NCBI GenBank assembly: GCA_028692415.1
Contig: JAQUXM010000003.1
Span: 1-62,061 of the forward strand
Source: Syntrophomonadaceae bacterium
GTDB taxonomy: Bacteria > Bacillota > Syntrophomonadia > Syntrophomonadales > Syntrophomonadaceae
Direction: 5' to 3'
DNA length: 62,061 nt
Shown in pieces: positions 51,680 to 60,180 of the stretch (the stretch's first letter is position 1; each line of letters starts with the position of its first letter). The notes beneath the pieces were generated by a model. It was not told where the DNA came from and did not search any database. It saw only the letters and a list, made by a program, of their open reading frames with translations. Position numbers and translations under genes: made by a program.

Positions 51680-52492
51680 TTATCGTATTGGAAACCATAA
51701 TTCTACAACCGGGTTGATTATAGACTCATGCACATCTACCAGCAGGATAGTCCCCCAAGGCGGTCCAGTAGGAATGAGATGGCGATCATGTATATAATTC
51801 AGCGTTTCCTTGAAAATTCGACCCGGAGAATACGTGAAATCTGGATTTGCAACAGCAACGGTATGAAGGCACGATACTGAGGGGAGTTTAATTATTTCTC
51901 CCGCATCCTGCGGCAGGCAGAGTTTAGTCATTAATTCCACCTTCAGTGAATACCCGAATGACGCTGTCATTTCACCATTCTGCTTTTCCCAGCCCGAGCA
52001 CAGAACAGAAAGGCGTGTCGCAGGCATGGCTTCGACCCATTTATGAATCTTACCTTGAACTTCTTTATCTGGAGATATCCAGCCATCCTGCCCAAAACGC
52101 ATAAATAACGCTTCCGGGCTTTGGGCAAATTCATAATTGCCCACAAGCTCCGATATCTTCTCACACCCTTTAATATGCTCATCAATCTGGTTGATCAATT
52201 GTTGATATTCAGTGATTTTCTCAATATATTTATCCTTGATTTGGCGGACGCGATCTATAACCTTGTTTCGATCCTTTTCCATTCCGCTGAAATGTTTGCC
52301 GATTTCCTTAACCGGTATACCCATTGAATGATATTTATAATAAGAAAGCATCCTAAAAACATCATCCTCGTCGTAATAACGATATCCGTTCTCATCTTTT
52401 TTAGTTTTAATAATGTTCTCACGTTCAAAAAAATGCAGCGCTCCAGGTGTCATTCCCATAATGCTTGCCATATCACCGATACGGTATTTCAT
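51680..52492 (-). CDS. MerR-family regulator with GyrI-like ligand-binding domain
   Basis: A 270-residue protein. N-terminal MerR helix-turn-helix (YRIGDMASIMGMTPGALHFFERENIIKTKKDENGYRYYDEDD), a dimerisation coiled-coil (KYIEKITEYQQLINQIDEHI), and a C-terminal GyrI/BmrR-like effector domain. It is adjacent to the reductase operon on the same strand and both promoters share one dyad, so it probably controls the operon and itself. No ligand is identified. Confidence 0.88.
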   Translation of the reverse strand: MKYRIGDMASIMGMTPGALHFFERENIIKTKKDENGYRYYDEDDVFRMLSYYKYHSMGIPVKEIGKHFSGMEKDRNKVIDRVRQIKDKYIEKITEYQQLINQIDEHIKGCEKISELVGNYEFAQSPEALFMRFGQDGWISPDKEVQGKIHKWVEAMPATRLSVLCSGWEKQNGEMTASFGYSLKVELMTKLCLPQDAGEIIKLPSVSCLHTVAVANPDFTYSPGRIFKETLNYIHDRHLIPTGPPWGTILLVDVHESIINPVVELWFPIR

Positions 52493-52511
52493 CGAAATAC
52501 ACCTCCAAACT

Positions 52512-52524
52512 TATAGTTACTATA
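52512..52524. promoter_or_regulatory. MerR-type dyad upstream of merR
   Basis: TATAGT-T-ACTATA, sharing ATAGTTACTAT with the dyad at 51577-51587. Probable autoregulatory operator. Confidence 0.65.
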
Positions 52525-52674
52525 GGCTTGACATATATTATAGCAACAATTTTACACGGCATGTAACCATTCCCTGTCAAGTAGATAGTGGGTAAAAAAA
52601 AATATATTCCCAAAACAAAAGCCGGTCAGAACGATTCCACTCATCCTAATCGGCTATCTTAAACACAAGGGGAC

Positions 52675-52744
52675 GAGCTGACAAGGGGACGGTTCTTCTG
52701 TCAGGAAATATTTCCTGACAGAAGAACCATCCCCTTGTCAGCTC
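52675..52744. repeat. 70-bp near-perfect palindrome (REP-like) after sigF
   Basis: Two 35-nt arms with a single mismatch, centred between 52709 and 52710. The arm contains GACAAGGGGACGGTTCTTC, a motif associated with Y1/IS200-type (RAYT) transposition in Clostridia; a 13-nt fragment of it also occurs at 16197-16209. It lies 14 bp after the sigF stop and may act as a terminator. Confidence 0.8.
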
Positions 52745-52757
52745 CCCTCACTTCAAT

Positions 52758-53492
52758 TTAGTACTCCAGCATATCCTTGAGTTTGTTGATCGCGCTCTTC
52801 TCGATCCGCGAGACTTGAACCTGGGAAACGCCAAGATCAACTGCTATATTGGTCTGGGTTTCATCCTTAAAGAATCTCCTTATGATCACCTCCCGTTCCC
52901 GGCTGTCCAGCTTAGCCAGAGCTTCCCGCAAAGCGAGTTTTTCCAGCATCACCACATTACCGTCATCGTTGACCAGTCTATCAATAAGCGATAAATGTTC
53001 TCTCTCTTCACCGGGCATTACATCATCAATATAAGCTGGAAGCTGGCAGGCTTCCATAGCTAAAACGATATCCTCCCGTTCAATCTCTAAAAGACTGGCG
53101 ATTTCATTTACGCCGGGTTCCCGCCCCAGGTCCCCCCGGAGCTTGTCTTGAGCCCAGCGAATCCGTGAATATTTTTCCTTAATCCCCCGTTGAACTTTTA
53201 CCATGCCATCATCGCGTAAAAATTTTTTTATCTCCCCGATAATCATGGGAACTGCATAAGTTGAAAAACGGACATTATAGGCAAAATCAAATCGTTCAAT
53301 CGCTTTTAAAAGCCCTATGGCTCCAACTTGAAAAAGATCATCATAATCATAGACAGTGTTTTTAAACCTTTCCAAAACCATATGAATCAAGCCGATGTTG
53401 ACCTCATAAATGCGTGATTTGGCTTCACTATCGCCTTCCCTTGCTTTGAGCAGTAAATTTTCATTATCTTGATAAATATCTGAAGAGGACAT
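52758..53492 (-). CDS. sigF: Sporulation sigma factor F
   Basis: A 244-residue sigma-70 family protein of the forespore type: FQVGAIGLLKAIERFDFAYNVRFSTYAVPMIIGEIKKFLRDDGMVKV (region 2) and a C-terminal region 4 (ETQTNIAVDLGVSQVQVSRIEKSAI). Directs forespore transcription after release by SpoIIAB/SpoIIAA. ATG 53492 follows GAAGGGGG; a longer in-frame start at 53534 lies inside spoIIAB. Confidence 0.94.
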   Translation of the reverse strand: MSSSDIYQDNENLLLKAREGDSEAKSRIYEVNIGLIHMVLERFKNTVYDYDDLFQVGAIGLLKAIERFDFAYNVRFSTYAVPMIIGEIKKFLRDDGMVKVQRGIKEKYSRIRWAQDKLRGDLGREPGVNEIASLLEIEREDIVLAMEACQLPAYIDDVMPGEEREHLSLIDRLVNDDGNVVMLEKLALREALAKLDSREREVIIRRFFKDETQTNIAVDLGVSQVQVSRIEKSAINKLKDMLEY

Positions 53493-53505
53493 TATTTTAC
53501 CCCCT

Positions 53506-53952
53506 TCAAGCATATGCTTCCTGATCCCGAACAAGAAAGCTTCTTCTCATCTGTACGCTTGTCCCCTCGCCGGGCTTGCTAATAACCTCCATTTCATCCA
53601 TAAAAGATTTCATAAAAGTAAAACCCATGCCCATCCGGGAACCATCGGTTGAGTAGGCCGGTTCCAGTGCTTTTTCTATATCCACTATCCCTTTGCCGTA
53701 ATCCTTTATTATCAAATCCAGAGTCCGGTCATCCTGAATGGAGACCATAATTTCAACCTTTTGATTGGCGCGATTGTCATAAGCATGAATGATGCAGTTG
53801 GATACCGCTTCCGAGACAACCAGCTTAATTTCCTCAATCTCATCCAGGGTGCAATCCAGTTGGCTGGCAAAAGCTGCTACACAGGACCTGGCCAGTCCAA
53901 CATTTTCGGCTATGCTTGAGAACTCAAAGCGCACATAGTTTTTTATATTCAT
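53506..53952 (-). CDS. spoIIAB: Anti-sigma F factor and kinase SpoIIAB
   Basis: A 148-residue GHKL-type kinase (VVSEAVSNCIIHAYDN, IKDYGKGIVDIEKA, MGMGFTFMKSFMDEMEV). Binds and inhibits sigma F and phosphorylates SpoIIAA. Start is ATG 53952; the upstream GGGAGG lies 25 nt away, but a stable hairpin (AGTCCCAGCC/GGCTGGACT) between the two would bring it near the start. An in-frame TTG at 53967 is an alternative. Confidence 0.92.
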   Translation of the reverse strand: MNIKNYVRFEFSSIAENVGLARSCVAAFASQLDCTLDEIEEIKLVVSEAVSNCIIHAYDNRANQKVEIMVSIQDDRTLDLIIKDYGKGIVDIEKALEPAYSTDGSRMGMGFTFMKSFMDEMEVISKPGEGTSVQMRRSFLVRDQEAYA

Positions 53953-53986
53953 AATAGTCCAGCCCAAGGCTGGGACTCACCTCCCT

Positions 53987-54319
53987 TTAAATATTGATTA
54001 TATCCTGTTCAGTCCGGTAGATGGGAACCAGTTTGTTGATTCCTGAAAAAAACAAGATTTTTTCTACAGTGGGACGCGCCCCCACTATATACATCTTGCC
54101 GTTAAGAGAATTTATTTTCTTGTAGCGCCCGATAATTAATCCCAAACCCGAGCTGTCTATAAACGTAACCTTCTCCAGGTTTAAGATCAGGTTCTTGATC
54201 TGATTTTCTGTGATTCGATTATCAATCTCATCCCTTACTCTTTCCGCTATTACCATGTCCAATTCACCTTTTACTTTAACTACCAGTGTATTTCTCACCA
54301 GTTTATAATCCAGATTCAC
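53987..54319 (-). CDS. spoIIAA: Anti-sigma F antagonist SpoIIAA
   Basis: A 110-residue STAS-domain protein (LILNLEKVTFIDSSGLGLIIGRYK), with the phospho-accepting Ser in DSSGLG. Dephosphorylated form releases sigma F. GTG 54319 follows GGGAGGAG. Sits between dacF and spoIIAB, as in Bacillus subtilis. Confidence 0.94.
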   Translation of the reverse strand: MNLDYKLVRNTLVVKVKGELDMVIAERVRDEIDNRITENQIKNLILNLEKVTFIDSSGLGLIIGRYKKINSLNGKMYIVGARPTVEKILFFSGINKLVPIYRTEQDIINI

Positions 54320-54396
54320 GTAATTATCTCCTCCCTGCACTTCCGAATATTATCTACTTCAACAGGGAGGAGTAAATACCTTCCACAAAATTCCAT

Positions 54397-55542
54397 CTAT
54401 AATAGATAGGTTTCGGCAAATATCTTTTTTATTTCCTTCCACAATCCGCCCCTGGCCACTTCGGCAGATGCCACCAGATTGACTTGTTTGATCAGCTCTC
54501 CATCCTTGTATATCTGGACTTCTCCAAGTTTCTGTCCCTTCACAACCGGAGCATTGACATAAGCCAGCATTTCCTTTTTATTGCTTACTTTCTTTTCCTC
54601 TCCCTTTATCGATATAACTCCCACGTCATCTTCAGCAATTACCGGTACGTTTTCGCTGATTCCTTTTCCTACCCTGACGGCTCCACAAGTACTGCCCTTG
54701 CTAAAAAATGATTTGAAGCTATAGCGGGCAAACCCGTAATTTAATAATTGCATGGAATCCCGAAAATGTCCCTGTTTTTCCGGCGTTGCCATAACCACTG
54801 ACACCAGCCGCAGCCCGTCTCTTTTGGCGGAAGCGGTCAGACAGTATTTAGCCTCTTCGGTCCACCCGGTTTTGAAGCCGTCGGCCCCCTGGTACCACCA
54901 GAGTAATTTATTGGTATTATACAGCTTAAACTCTCCCTGGCGAAGATTGTATTCCTTGATGGAAACATACTCCAATATCTTAGGGTATGCTAAAGCATTT
55001 CGCGCAATTACCGCCATATCATAAGCAGTGGTAAGGTGCCCGGCAGCGGGCAGACCATAAGCGTTAACAAAATGCGTATCTTTCAGGCCCATAAGCTTGG
55101 CTTCCTGGTTCATCCGGTCCACAAAGTTTTGATGCGTACCGTCCAGATGTTCGGCTACCGCCACACAAGCATCATTTGCGGAACCTACCGCTATGGCAAT
55201 GAGCATATCCTCAAAGCTCATTTTTTCGCCGGGCTCCAGATATACCTGGGAGCCTCCCATTTTCCAGGCGTTCTCACTTGTAATCACCTGATCCTTAAGC
55301 TGCACTTTTCCTGCCTGCAAGTCCTTGACCGCAAGGATAAGGGTCATTAATTTGGTCATACTGGCCGGAGCCAGTTTCTTGTGTTCATTTTTCGCCAGCA
55401 ACACTTTTCCAGAGTCCGAATCCATCAATACATATGCTTCCGCCTTGGCATCCACCATATCCGCTCCCGCTTGAGCCGTAACCAGCAAAGCCACCGCCAG
55501 GGCCAAAACCAGCACCCAGGTAATACGCTTCTTTTCCATCAT
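54397..55542 (-). CDS. dacF: D-alanyl-D-alanine carboxypeptidase (DacF-type)
   Basis: A 381-residue exported penicillin-binding protein of peptidase family S11. Signal peptide ~1-25, then SMTK (S61, K64), SAN (121-123) and KTG (224-226). It trims peptidoglycan stem peptides during sporulation. It heads the dacF-spoIIAA-spoIIAB-sigF operon, an order conserved in endospore formers. Confidence 0.94.
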   Translation of the reverse strand: MMEKKRITWVLVLALAVALLVTAQAGADMVDAKAEAYVLMDSDSGKVLLAKNEHKKLAPASMTKLMTLILAVKDLQAGKVQLKDQVITSENAWKMGGSQVYLEPGEKMSFEDMLIAIAVGSANDACVAVAEHLDGTHQNFVDRMNQEAKLMGLKDTHFVNAYGLPAAGHLTTAYDMAVIARNALAYPKILEYVSIKEYNLRQGEFKLYNTNKLLWWYQGADGFKTGWTEEAKYCLTASAKRDGLRLVSVVMATPEKQGHFRDSMQLLNYGFARYSFKSFFSKGSTCGAVRVGKGISENVPVIAEDDVGVISIKGEEKKVSNKKEMLAYVNAPVVKGQKLGEVQIYKDGELIKQVNLVASAEVARGGLWKEIKKIFAETYLL

Positions 55543-55960
55543 AATTCTATGTACCTCCCCCTTAAATCAAATCGTTTCTAGATTATATTTTCTTATACAG
55601 GCTATTATGCCAGCACATTGGCAGCAAAATAAAAGAAAGCAGGATAAAAACCCATGGAGTTTCATCCTGCTTATAAAACTTGGATAGGCATATAGCTTAA
55701 AAATCAATAAGTAAACGAGTCTCGTAATCCCAGTTCATGCCAAACTCAGACCCTTGCTAAAGAAATCGGCGGGAAGCATCCGGCCCGTCCAGATACACTT
55801 TTGCTCGATATTCCTTTCTTACCCCGCTGTACTTTTATCTACTTTGCATAAGGAATAATTTAGCTTTTTAATCGCTCTCAATTATGGTAATATATTAGCA
55901 TAGTCTGACATAAAATTCCCATAATTGAATCTTGAAAGTTAGTGATAGGGAGGAGTAAAC
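55543..55960. other. Intergenic region with divergent promoters
   Basis: 418 bp between dacF (-) and the small protein gene (+). AAGCAGGAT (55637) pairs with ATCCTGCTT (55664) as a hairpin. No gene identified. Confidence 0.4.
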
Positions 55961-56200
55961 ATGGGAGTTAGCCTCGCTAATCTCATGCCCAGTTCCGGTT
56001 CAACCGGGGCCGGCTTGGTAATGTTGATCAAGGCCCAGCAGCAGGCCAGCCAGGCGGTATCTTTCATTGGTCAACGCCAGAATAATGCGGTCAAGGTTTT
56101 TGGCAATGATGCCGCCAATTTATTTAAGATCAAGGATGTAGCAGCTTTGAGCAAATCCTTTAACCCTAATGTCGGGCAAATAGTAGATCTGGTCGCTTAA
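55961..56200 (+). CDS. Hypothetical small protein
   Basis: A 79-residue protein of unknown family (MGVSLANLMPSSGSTGAGLVMLIKAQQQASQAVSFIG ...). Good GGGAGGAG Shine-Dalgarno and a following terminator support a real gene. Monocistronic; lies between the sporulation operon and the pdp-deoB genes. Confidence 0.65.
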   Translation: MGVSLANLMPSSGSTGAGLVMLIKAQQQASQAVSFIGQRQNNAVKVFGNDAANLFKIKDVAALSKSFNPNVGQIVDLVA

Positions 56201-56221
56201 AGCAAGGCTCTTTTATCCATC

Positions 56222-56275
56222 AGCTAACCAATCTTATTAGCTGGAGAATTTGCTAAAAAGATAGGTTGGTTTTTT
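56222..56275 (+). terminator. Terminator after the small protein gene
   Basis: AACCAATCTT pairs imperfectly with AAGATAGGTTGG, followed by TTTTTTGTTGT. Confidence 0.7.
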
Positions 56276-56308
56276 GTTGTCTTTTATGCTTGTATTGGAA
56301 TCCGCTTT

Positions 56309-57610
56309 TCACAGGACTTCTATAATGAGTTCTCCGCACTTAACCGGCTCGTCAGTAATTTTAAAAGCGTTTTTCAACAATTTGTACCCATTTAGCAGGG
56401 ACTTTTTACCATTGGCATAGATGACTGCCAGGCAATCTCCCGCCTCTACCCGATCTCCTATTTTTTTCAGCAGTTTTATCCCTACTGTATAATCAATAAG
56501 ATCCCCGATTTTACCTCTTCCGGCCCCCAAAGCCATAGCTGCTCGACCTACCTCCAGGGCATCCAGTTGGCTTATATAACCGGTTTTTTCGGCTATAATC
56601 TTCTCCCGCCAGTTGGCTTGCGGGAGTCCGTAATCAGCCCGGCTATAATCGAGCCTTCCTCCCTGTTCCTGCACCAGTTCCTGGAATTTAGCTAAGCCCT
56701 GGCCTGATAACAATAGCTCGCGGGCCTTTTCCAGAGCTATGGCAAATGAAGTGCAGTTCTTTCCCAGCACCAGCATATGGGCTGCCAGATGCAAGGAAAG
56801 CTCTTCCAAATCCGCAGGGCCCTTACCTTTAAGGGTATCTATCGCCTCTTTCACCTCCAGCGCATTACCCACCATTTTCCCCAGCGGCTGGTTCATATCG
56901 GTCAATACGACGATTATTTCCCGTCCGGCACTGCGGCCAATGGTCAACATAGCCCGGGCTAATTTTCCTGCTTCCATCCGGTCCTTCATGAAAGCTCCAC
57001 TGCCTACCTTTACATCCAGAACTATCCCCTGAGCCCCCGAGGCAATCTTTTTGCTCATAATACTGGAAGCGATCAAGGGTATGCTTTCCACCGTAGCAGT
57101 CACATCACGAATAGCATAAAGCCTTTTATCTGCGGGCACCAGATGCCCGCTTTGGGCAATTACTGCTGCTTTTACCCGGTTAACCTGGGCCATGAATTCC
57201 TGGTAAGTTCTTTCCACCTGAAAACCGGGTATGGCTTCGAATTTATCTATGGTTCCCCCGGTATGGCTCAACCCCCGGCCTGACATTTTGGCTACCGGCA
57301 CCCCGGCGGCTGCTACCAGTGGAATAACCACCATAGTAGTTTTGTCACCTACTCCTCCGGTACTGTGTTTATCAACTTTTATTCCAGCAATCGGCGAAAG
57401 GTCCATGACTTCCCCGGAATAGGCCATAGCCAAAGCCAATTCCGCAGTTTCCCGCTCATTCATGCCCTGGAAATAGACCGCCATCGCCCAGGCGGCAATT
57501 TGATAATCAGGAATACTGCCGTCGCTGATTCCTTTGACTAAATATTCTATTTCGGCCCGGCTCATTTCCAGACCGTCGCGTTTTTTTTCGATAATACGCT
57601 GAATGTTCAT
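56309..57610 (-). CDS. pdp: Pyrimidine-nucleoside phosphorylase
   Basis: A 433-residue protein of the thymidine/pyrimidine nucleoside phosphorylase family. The signature DKHSTGGVGDKTTMVVIPLVAAAGVPVAKMSGRGLSHTGGT is intact. It splits pyrimidine nucleosides with phosphate to base and (deoxy)ribose-1-phosphate, the substrate of the upstream deoB product. Its start overlaps the deoB stop by 4 bp, so coupled translation is likely. Confidence 0.95.
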   Translation of the reverse strand: MNIQRIIEKKRDGLEMSRAEIEYLVKGISDGSIPDYQIAAWAMAVYFQGMNERETAELALAMAYSGEVMDLSPIAGIKVDKHSTGGVGDKTTMVVIPLVAAAGVPVAKMSGRGLSHTGGTIDKFEAIPGFQVERTYQEFMAQVNRVKAAVIAQSGHLVPADKRLYAIRDVTATVESIPLIASSIMSKKIASGAQGIVLDVKVGSGAFMKDRMEAGKLARAMLTIGRSAGREIIVVLTDMNQPLGKMVGNALEVKEAIDTLKGKGPADLEELSLHLAAHMLVLGKNCTSFAIALEKARELLLSGQGLAKFQELVQEQGGRLDYSRADYGLPQANWREKIIAEKTGYISQLDALEVGRAAMALGAGRGKIGDLIDYTVGIKLLKKIGDRVEAGDCLAVIYANGKKSLLNGYKLLKNAFKITDEPVKCGELIIEVL

Positions 57611-58794
57611 CTGCCTTCTCTCCTTAACAGCGGGTAAAAACTTGCGCCGGCCAGTCCATCAGTTTTAACATCCAGATATTCGGCAATGGTCTGTCCCAAA
57701 TCAGCAAAACAGCTTCTAACTCCCAGGTTAATACCAGGTCTGATGTTTTGTCCATATACCAGCACCGGTACATATTCCCGGGAATGATCGGTGCTGGGGG
57801 TAGTCGGATCACAGCCATGATCGGCACTGATAAACAATAAATCCTCCGGCCCCATAGCTACCATTATGGCCGCCAATTCCCGGTCAAAATCCTCCAGGGC
57901 TTGGGCATAACCTTTTATATCATTACGGTGCCCATAAACCTGGTCGAAATCCAGGAGATTGGCAAATATCAGTCCTCCTGATCCCTGCCCAATGAGTTCA
58001 ATTATTTCGTTTATCCCTTCTTCATTGCTTTTCGTAGGGTGGCTCTCGCTTATCCCCCGGGCGGCAAATAAATCATTTATTTTCCCAACTCCCACCACCT
58101 TATGTCCTGATTCGATGATGAAGTTCAGGACATTTTTTGGCGGTTCCAGCGAGTAATCATGGCGGTTGGCCGTACGGCGAAAATTACCGGCGGCTCCGGT
58201 AAAAGGACGGGCGATGACCCGCCCTACTCCATGTTCTCCGGCCAGCATTTCCCTGGCTATGGTGCAGATTCTATAAAGCTCCTCCAGGGGGATGACTTCC
58301 TCGTGGGCAGCTATCTGAAATACGCTGTCCGCTGAAGTGTAGACTATCGGACAGCCGCTCACCATGTGTTCCTGGCCCATTTCTTCAATGATCTCGGTCC
58401 CGGAAGCTACTATATTGCCTATCGTTTTGCGGCCAATCCGCTTTTCAAATCCCTCGATAAGTTGTGCTGGAAAGCCCTGTGGGTAGGTAGGAAAAGCCTC
58501 CTCCAGCATCAGCCCCATCATCTCCCAATGTCCGGTAGTACTGTCCTTGCCTTTGGAGCGCTCCCTCATCTTGCCAAAAGCCCCACCGGCCTCCTCGATT
58601 TTTGCCACCCCTTCGATTTCATGAATATTCCCCAGACCCAGTGCCTGCAAATTGGGCAGTTTAAGACCGCCCACTGCTTTGGCCAAATTTTTTAATGTAT
58701 TGCTGCCTTTATCACCATAAAGATAGCTGTCCTCCATCTCTCCAATGCCTACGCTGTCCAGTATTATTAAGATCGCCCTTTTGGCCAAAATCAT
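57607..58794 (-). CDS. deoB: Phosphopentomutase
   Basis: A 395-residue DeoB of usual length. Alkaline-phosphatase-superfamily metal motif LDSVGIGEMEDSYLYGDKGSNTL and C-terminal SADHGCDPTTPSTDHSREYVPVLVYG give the Mn2+ ligands. Interconverts (deoxy)ribose-1- and -5-phosphate, completing nucleoside salvage with Pdp. Preceded by GGAGG; lies downstream of xerD on the same strand. Confidence 0.95.
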   Translation of the reverse strand: MILAKRAILIILDSVGIGEMEDSYLYGDKGSNTLKNLAKAVGGLKLPNLQALGLGNIHEIEGVAKIEEAGGAFGKMRERSKGKDSTTGHWEMMGLMLEEAFPTYPQGFPAQLIEGFEKRIGRKTIGNIVASGTEIIEEMGQEHMVSGCPIVYTSADSVFQIAAHEEVIPLEELYRICTIAREMLAGEHGVGRVIARPFTGAAGNFRRTANRHDYSLEPPKNVLNFIIESGHKVVGVGKINDLFAARGISESHPTKSNEEGINEIIELIGQGSGGLIFANLLDFDQVYGHRNDIKGYAQALEDFDRELAAIMVAMGPEDLLFISADHGCDPTTPSTDHSREYVPVLVYGQNIRPGINLGVRSCFADLGQTIAEYLDVKTDGLAGASFYPLLRREGR

Positions 58795-58813
58795 TCCTCC
58801 TTAATTTCTACAC

Positions 58814-59704
58814 TTAAGCCCGCGGGTGGTATTGCTGGAATACTTCGCGCAAGCGGCTTTTGGTTAGATGAGTATAAATTTGCGTGGTTGATATATCAGC
58901 ATGTCCCAGCATTTCCTGCACCGCTCGCAAATCCGCCCCATTTTCCAGCAAATGAGTGGCAAATGAGTGACGCAGGGTATGCGGAGTCACTTCCTTCTTG
59001 AGTTCGGCCTTGGCTACATACTGACCCAGGATCTTAAAAAAGCCCTGGCGGCTAAGCCGCCTGCCATTATTATTAACAAAAAGCACCCGCTCTAAATGCG
59101 TTTTTACCAGGTGATTGCGCCCTCGAGCCAGATATCTCTGGATCCAATCTATGGATGTCTGGTTTACCGGAATGATCCGTTCTTTGCGACCTTTTCCCAT
59201 ACAACGCATAAAGCCGGCAGTTATATTTATATCTTCAATCTGCAGATCAAGCATTTCCGACACCCGTATCCCGGTGCCATACATCAACTCCAGCATAGCA
59301 CGATCCCTAATGCCTAAAGGCAAGACCACATTGGGTTGTTCCATTAACTTGTCCACTTCTTCCAGCGACAGGACCTGCGGGAGCTTGCGCTTGATTTTGG
59401 GAGTTTCCAAATCACTGCTGGGATTATTTTCCATATATCCTTCCAGGATGAGAAACTTGTACAGCGTCTTGATGCTGGAAAGACTTCTGGCTATCGTGGA
59501 ATAGGCAGCACCTTCCTCCAATTGCCAGGATAAAAAAGCCATTATGTCTTGCTTCTTTATATCTTGGGGATGCCCACTGGCTGATTTCTGATGCAGGTAG
59601 TTAGAAAACTTTATTAAATCCTGCCGGTAGGCACCCTGAGTATTGGCAGATAGACCTTTTTCAAAATTGAGGTAGTCTATAAACGCTGTTATATAGGTTT
59701 CCAC
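58814..59704 (-). CDS. xerD: Site-specific tyrosine recombinase XerD
   Basis: A 296-residue recombinase with the full RHRY set: R147 (TGIRVSE), H242 and R245 (HTLRHSFAT), H268 (LGHAD), Y277 (IYTHL). The core-binding domain covers residues ~1-100. Acts with XerC at dif to resolve chromosome dimers. It is followed by deoB and preceded by DUF4227, a conserved Firmicute arrangement. Confidence 0.94.
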   Translation of the reverse strand: METYITAFIDYLNFEKGLSANTQGAYRQDLIKFSNYLHQKSASGHPQDIKKQDIMAFLSWQLEEGAAYSTIARSLSSIKTLYKFLILEGYMENNPSSDLETPKIKRKLPQVLSLEEVDKLMEQPNVVLPLGIRDRAMLELMYGTGIRVSEMLDLQIEDINITAGFMRCMGKGRKERIIPVNQTSIDWIQRYLARGRNHLVKTHLERVLFVNNNGRRLSRQGFFKILGQYVAKAELKKEVTPHTLRHSFATHLLENGADLRAVQEMLGHADISTTQIYTHLTKSRLREVFQQYHPRA

Positions 59705-59758
59705 TGCTTTCCTCCCACATTTTCTTAGACTTTAGACAAGTTTAAGCCATTCTCCTGC

Positions 59759-60031
59759 CTAATTCTTTTCTTCAAAATAAAAATTTTGCAGCTTAATTAC
59801 AAACTGGTCCAAGACTTGCTCGAATTTACTGCCATCATTGGTTTTTTCCACCCGCAATGGATTACCACTGGGATGCTCCTCCTTTAACCAACCGCTCATG
59901 GCCGGCACCTGCTGGTAGAATAAACCGGTTAAAATAGGAACCGCCAAGGCAAATGCCAGTATTAGGGTACATACCGTCAGTAACTTGAGAAGCTTCTTCT
60001 TCCAATTATTGATTACCACAATCATTTTCAT
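59759..60031 (-). CDS. DUF4227 (YqzK-like) small membrane protein
   Basis: A 90-residue protein with one N-terminal membrane helix (about residues 14-36: LLKLLTVCTLILAFALAVPILTGLF) and a soluble tail. It resembles DUF4227/YqzK, which in Bacillus lies beside xerD. Function unknown. AGGAGG precedes the ATG. Confidence 0.75.
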   Translation of the reverse strand: MKMIVVINNWKKKLLKLLTVCTLILAFALAVPILTGLFYQQVPAMSGWLKEEHPSGNPLRVEKTNDGSKFEQVLDQFVIKLQNFYFEEKN

Positions 60032-60047
60032 TTACACCTCCTAAATT

Positions 60048-60180
60048 TTAGGTATCAGAAGAAACTGCGGAGCAGCTTCTTTCGCACCGCTGCACGAGTG
60101 GGGAATTAGAACCCGCAATGCCTCTTTTGTTAATAAGGAATCGCCATTTAAAAAAGCTGGGGACATCTTTTCTCGTTATA
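60048..60180 (+). repeat. Dispersed repeat R10, long form
   Basis: It starts TTAGGTATCAGAAGAAACTG, with GGAGCAGCTTC, a degenerate middle and ends TCTCGTTATA. It is transcribed between spoIIM and DUF4227 and supplies the spoIIM stop codon. Confidence 0.88.

Noticed and set aside
20985-60180. CRISPR array
   Set aside because: The repeats are dispersed, not tandem with regular spacers, and no cas genes are present.
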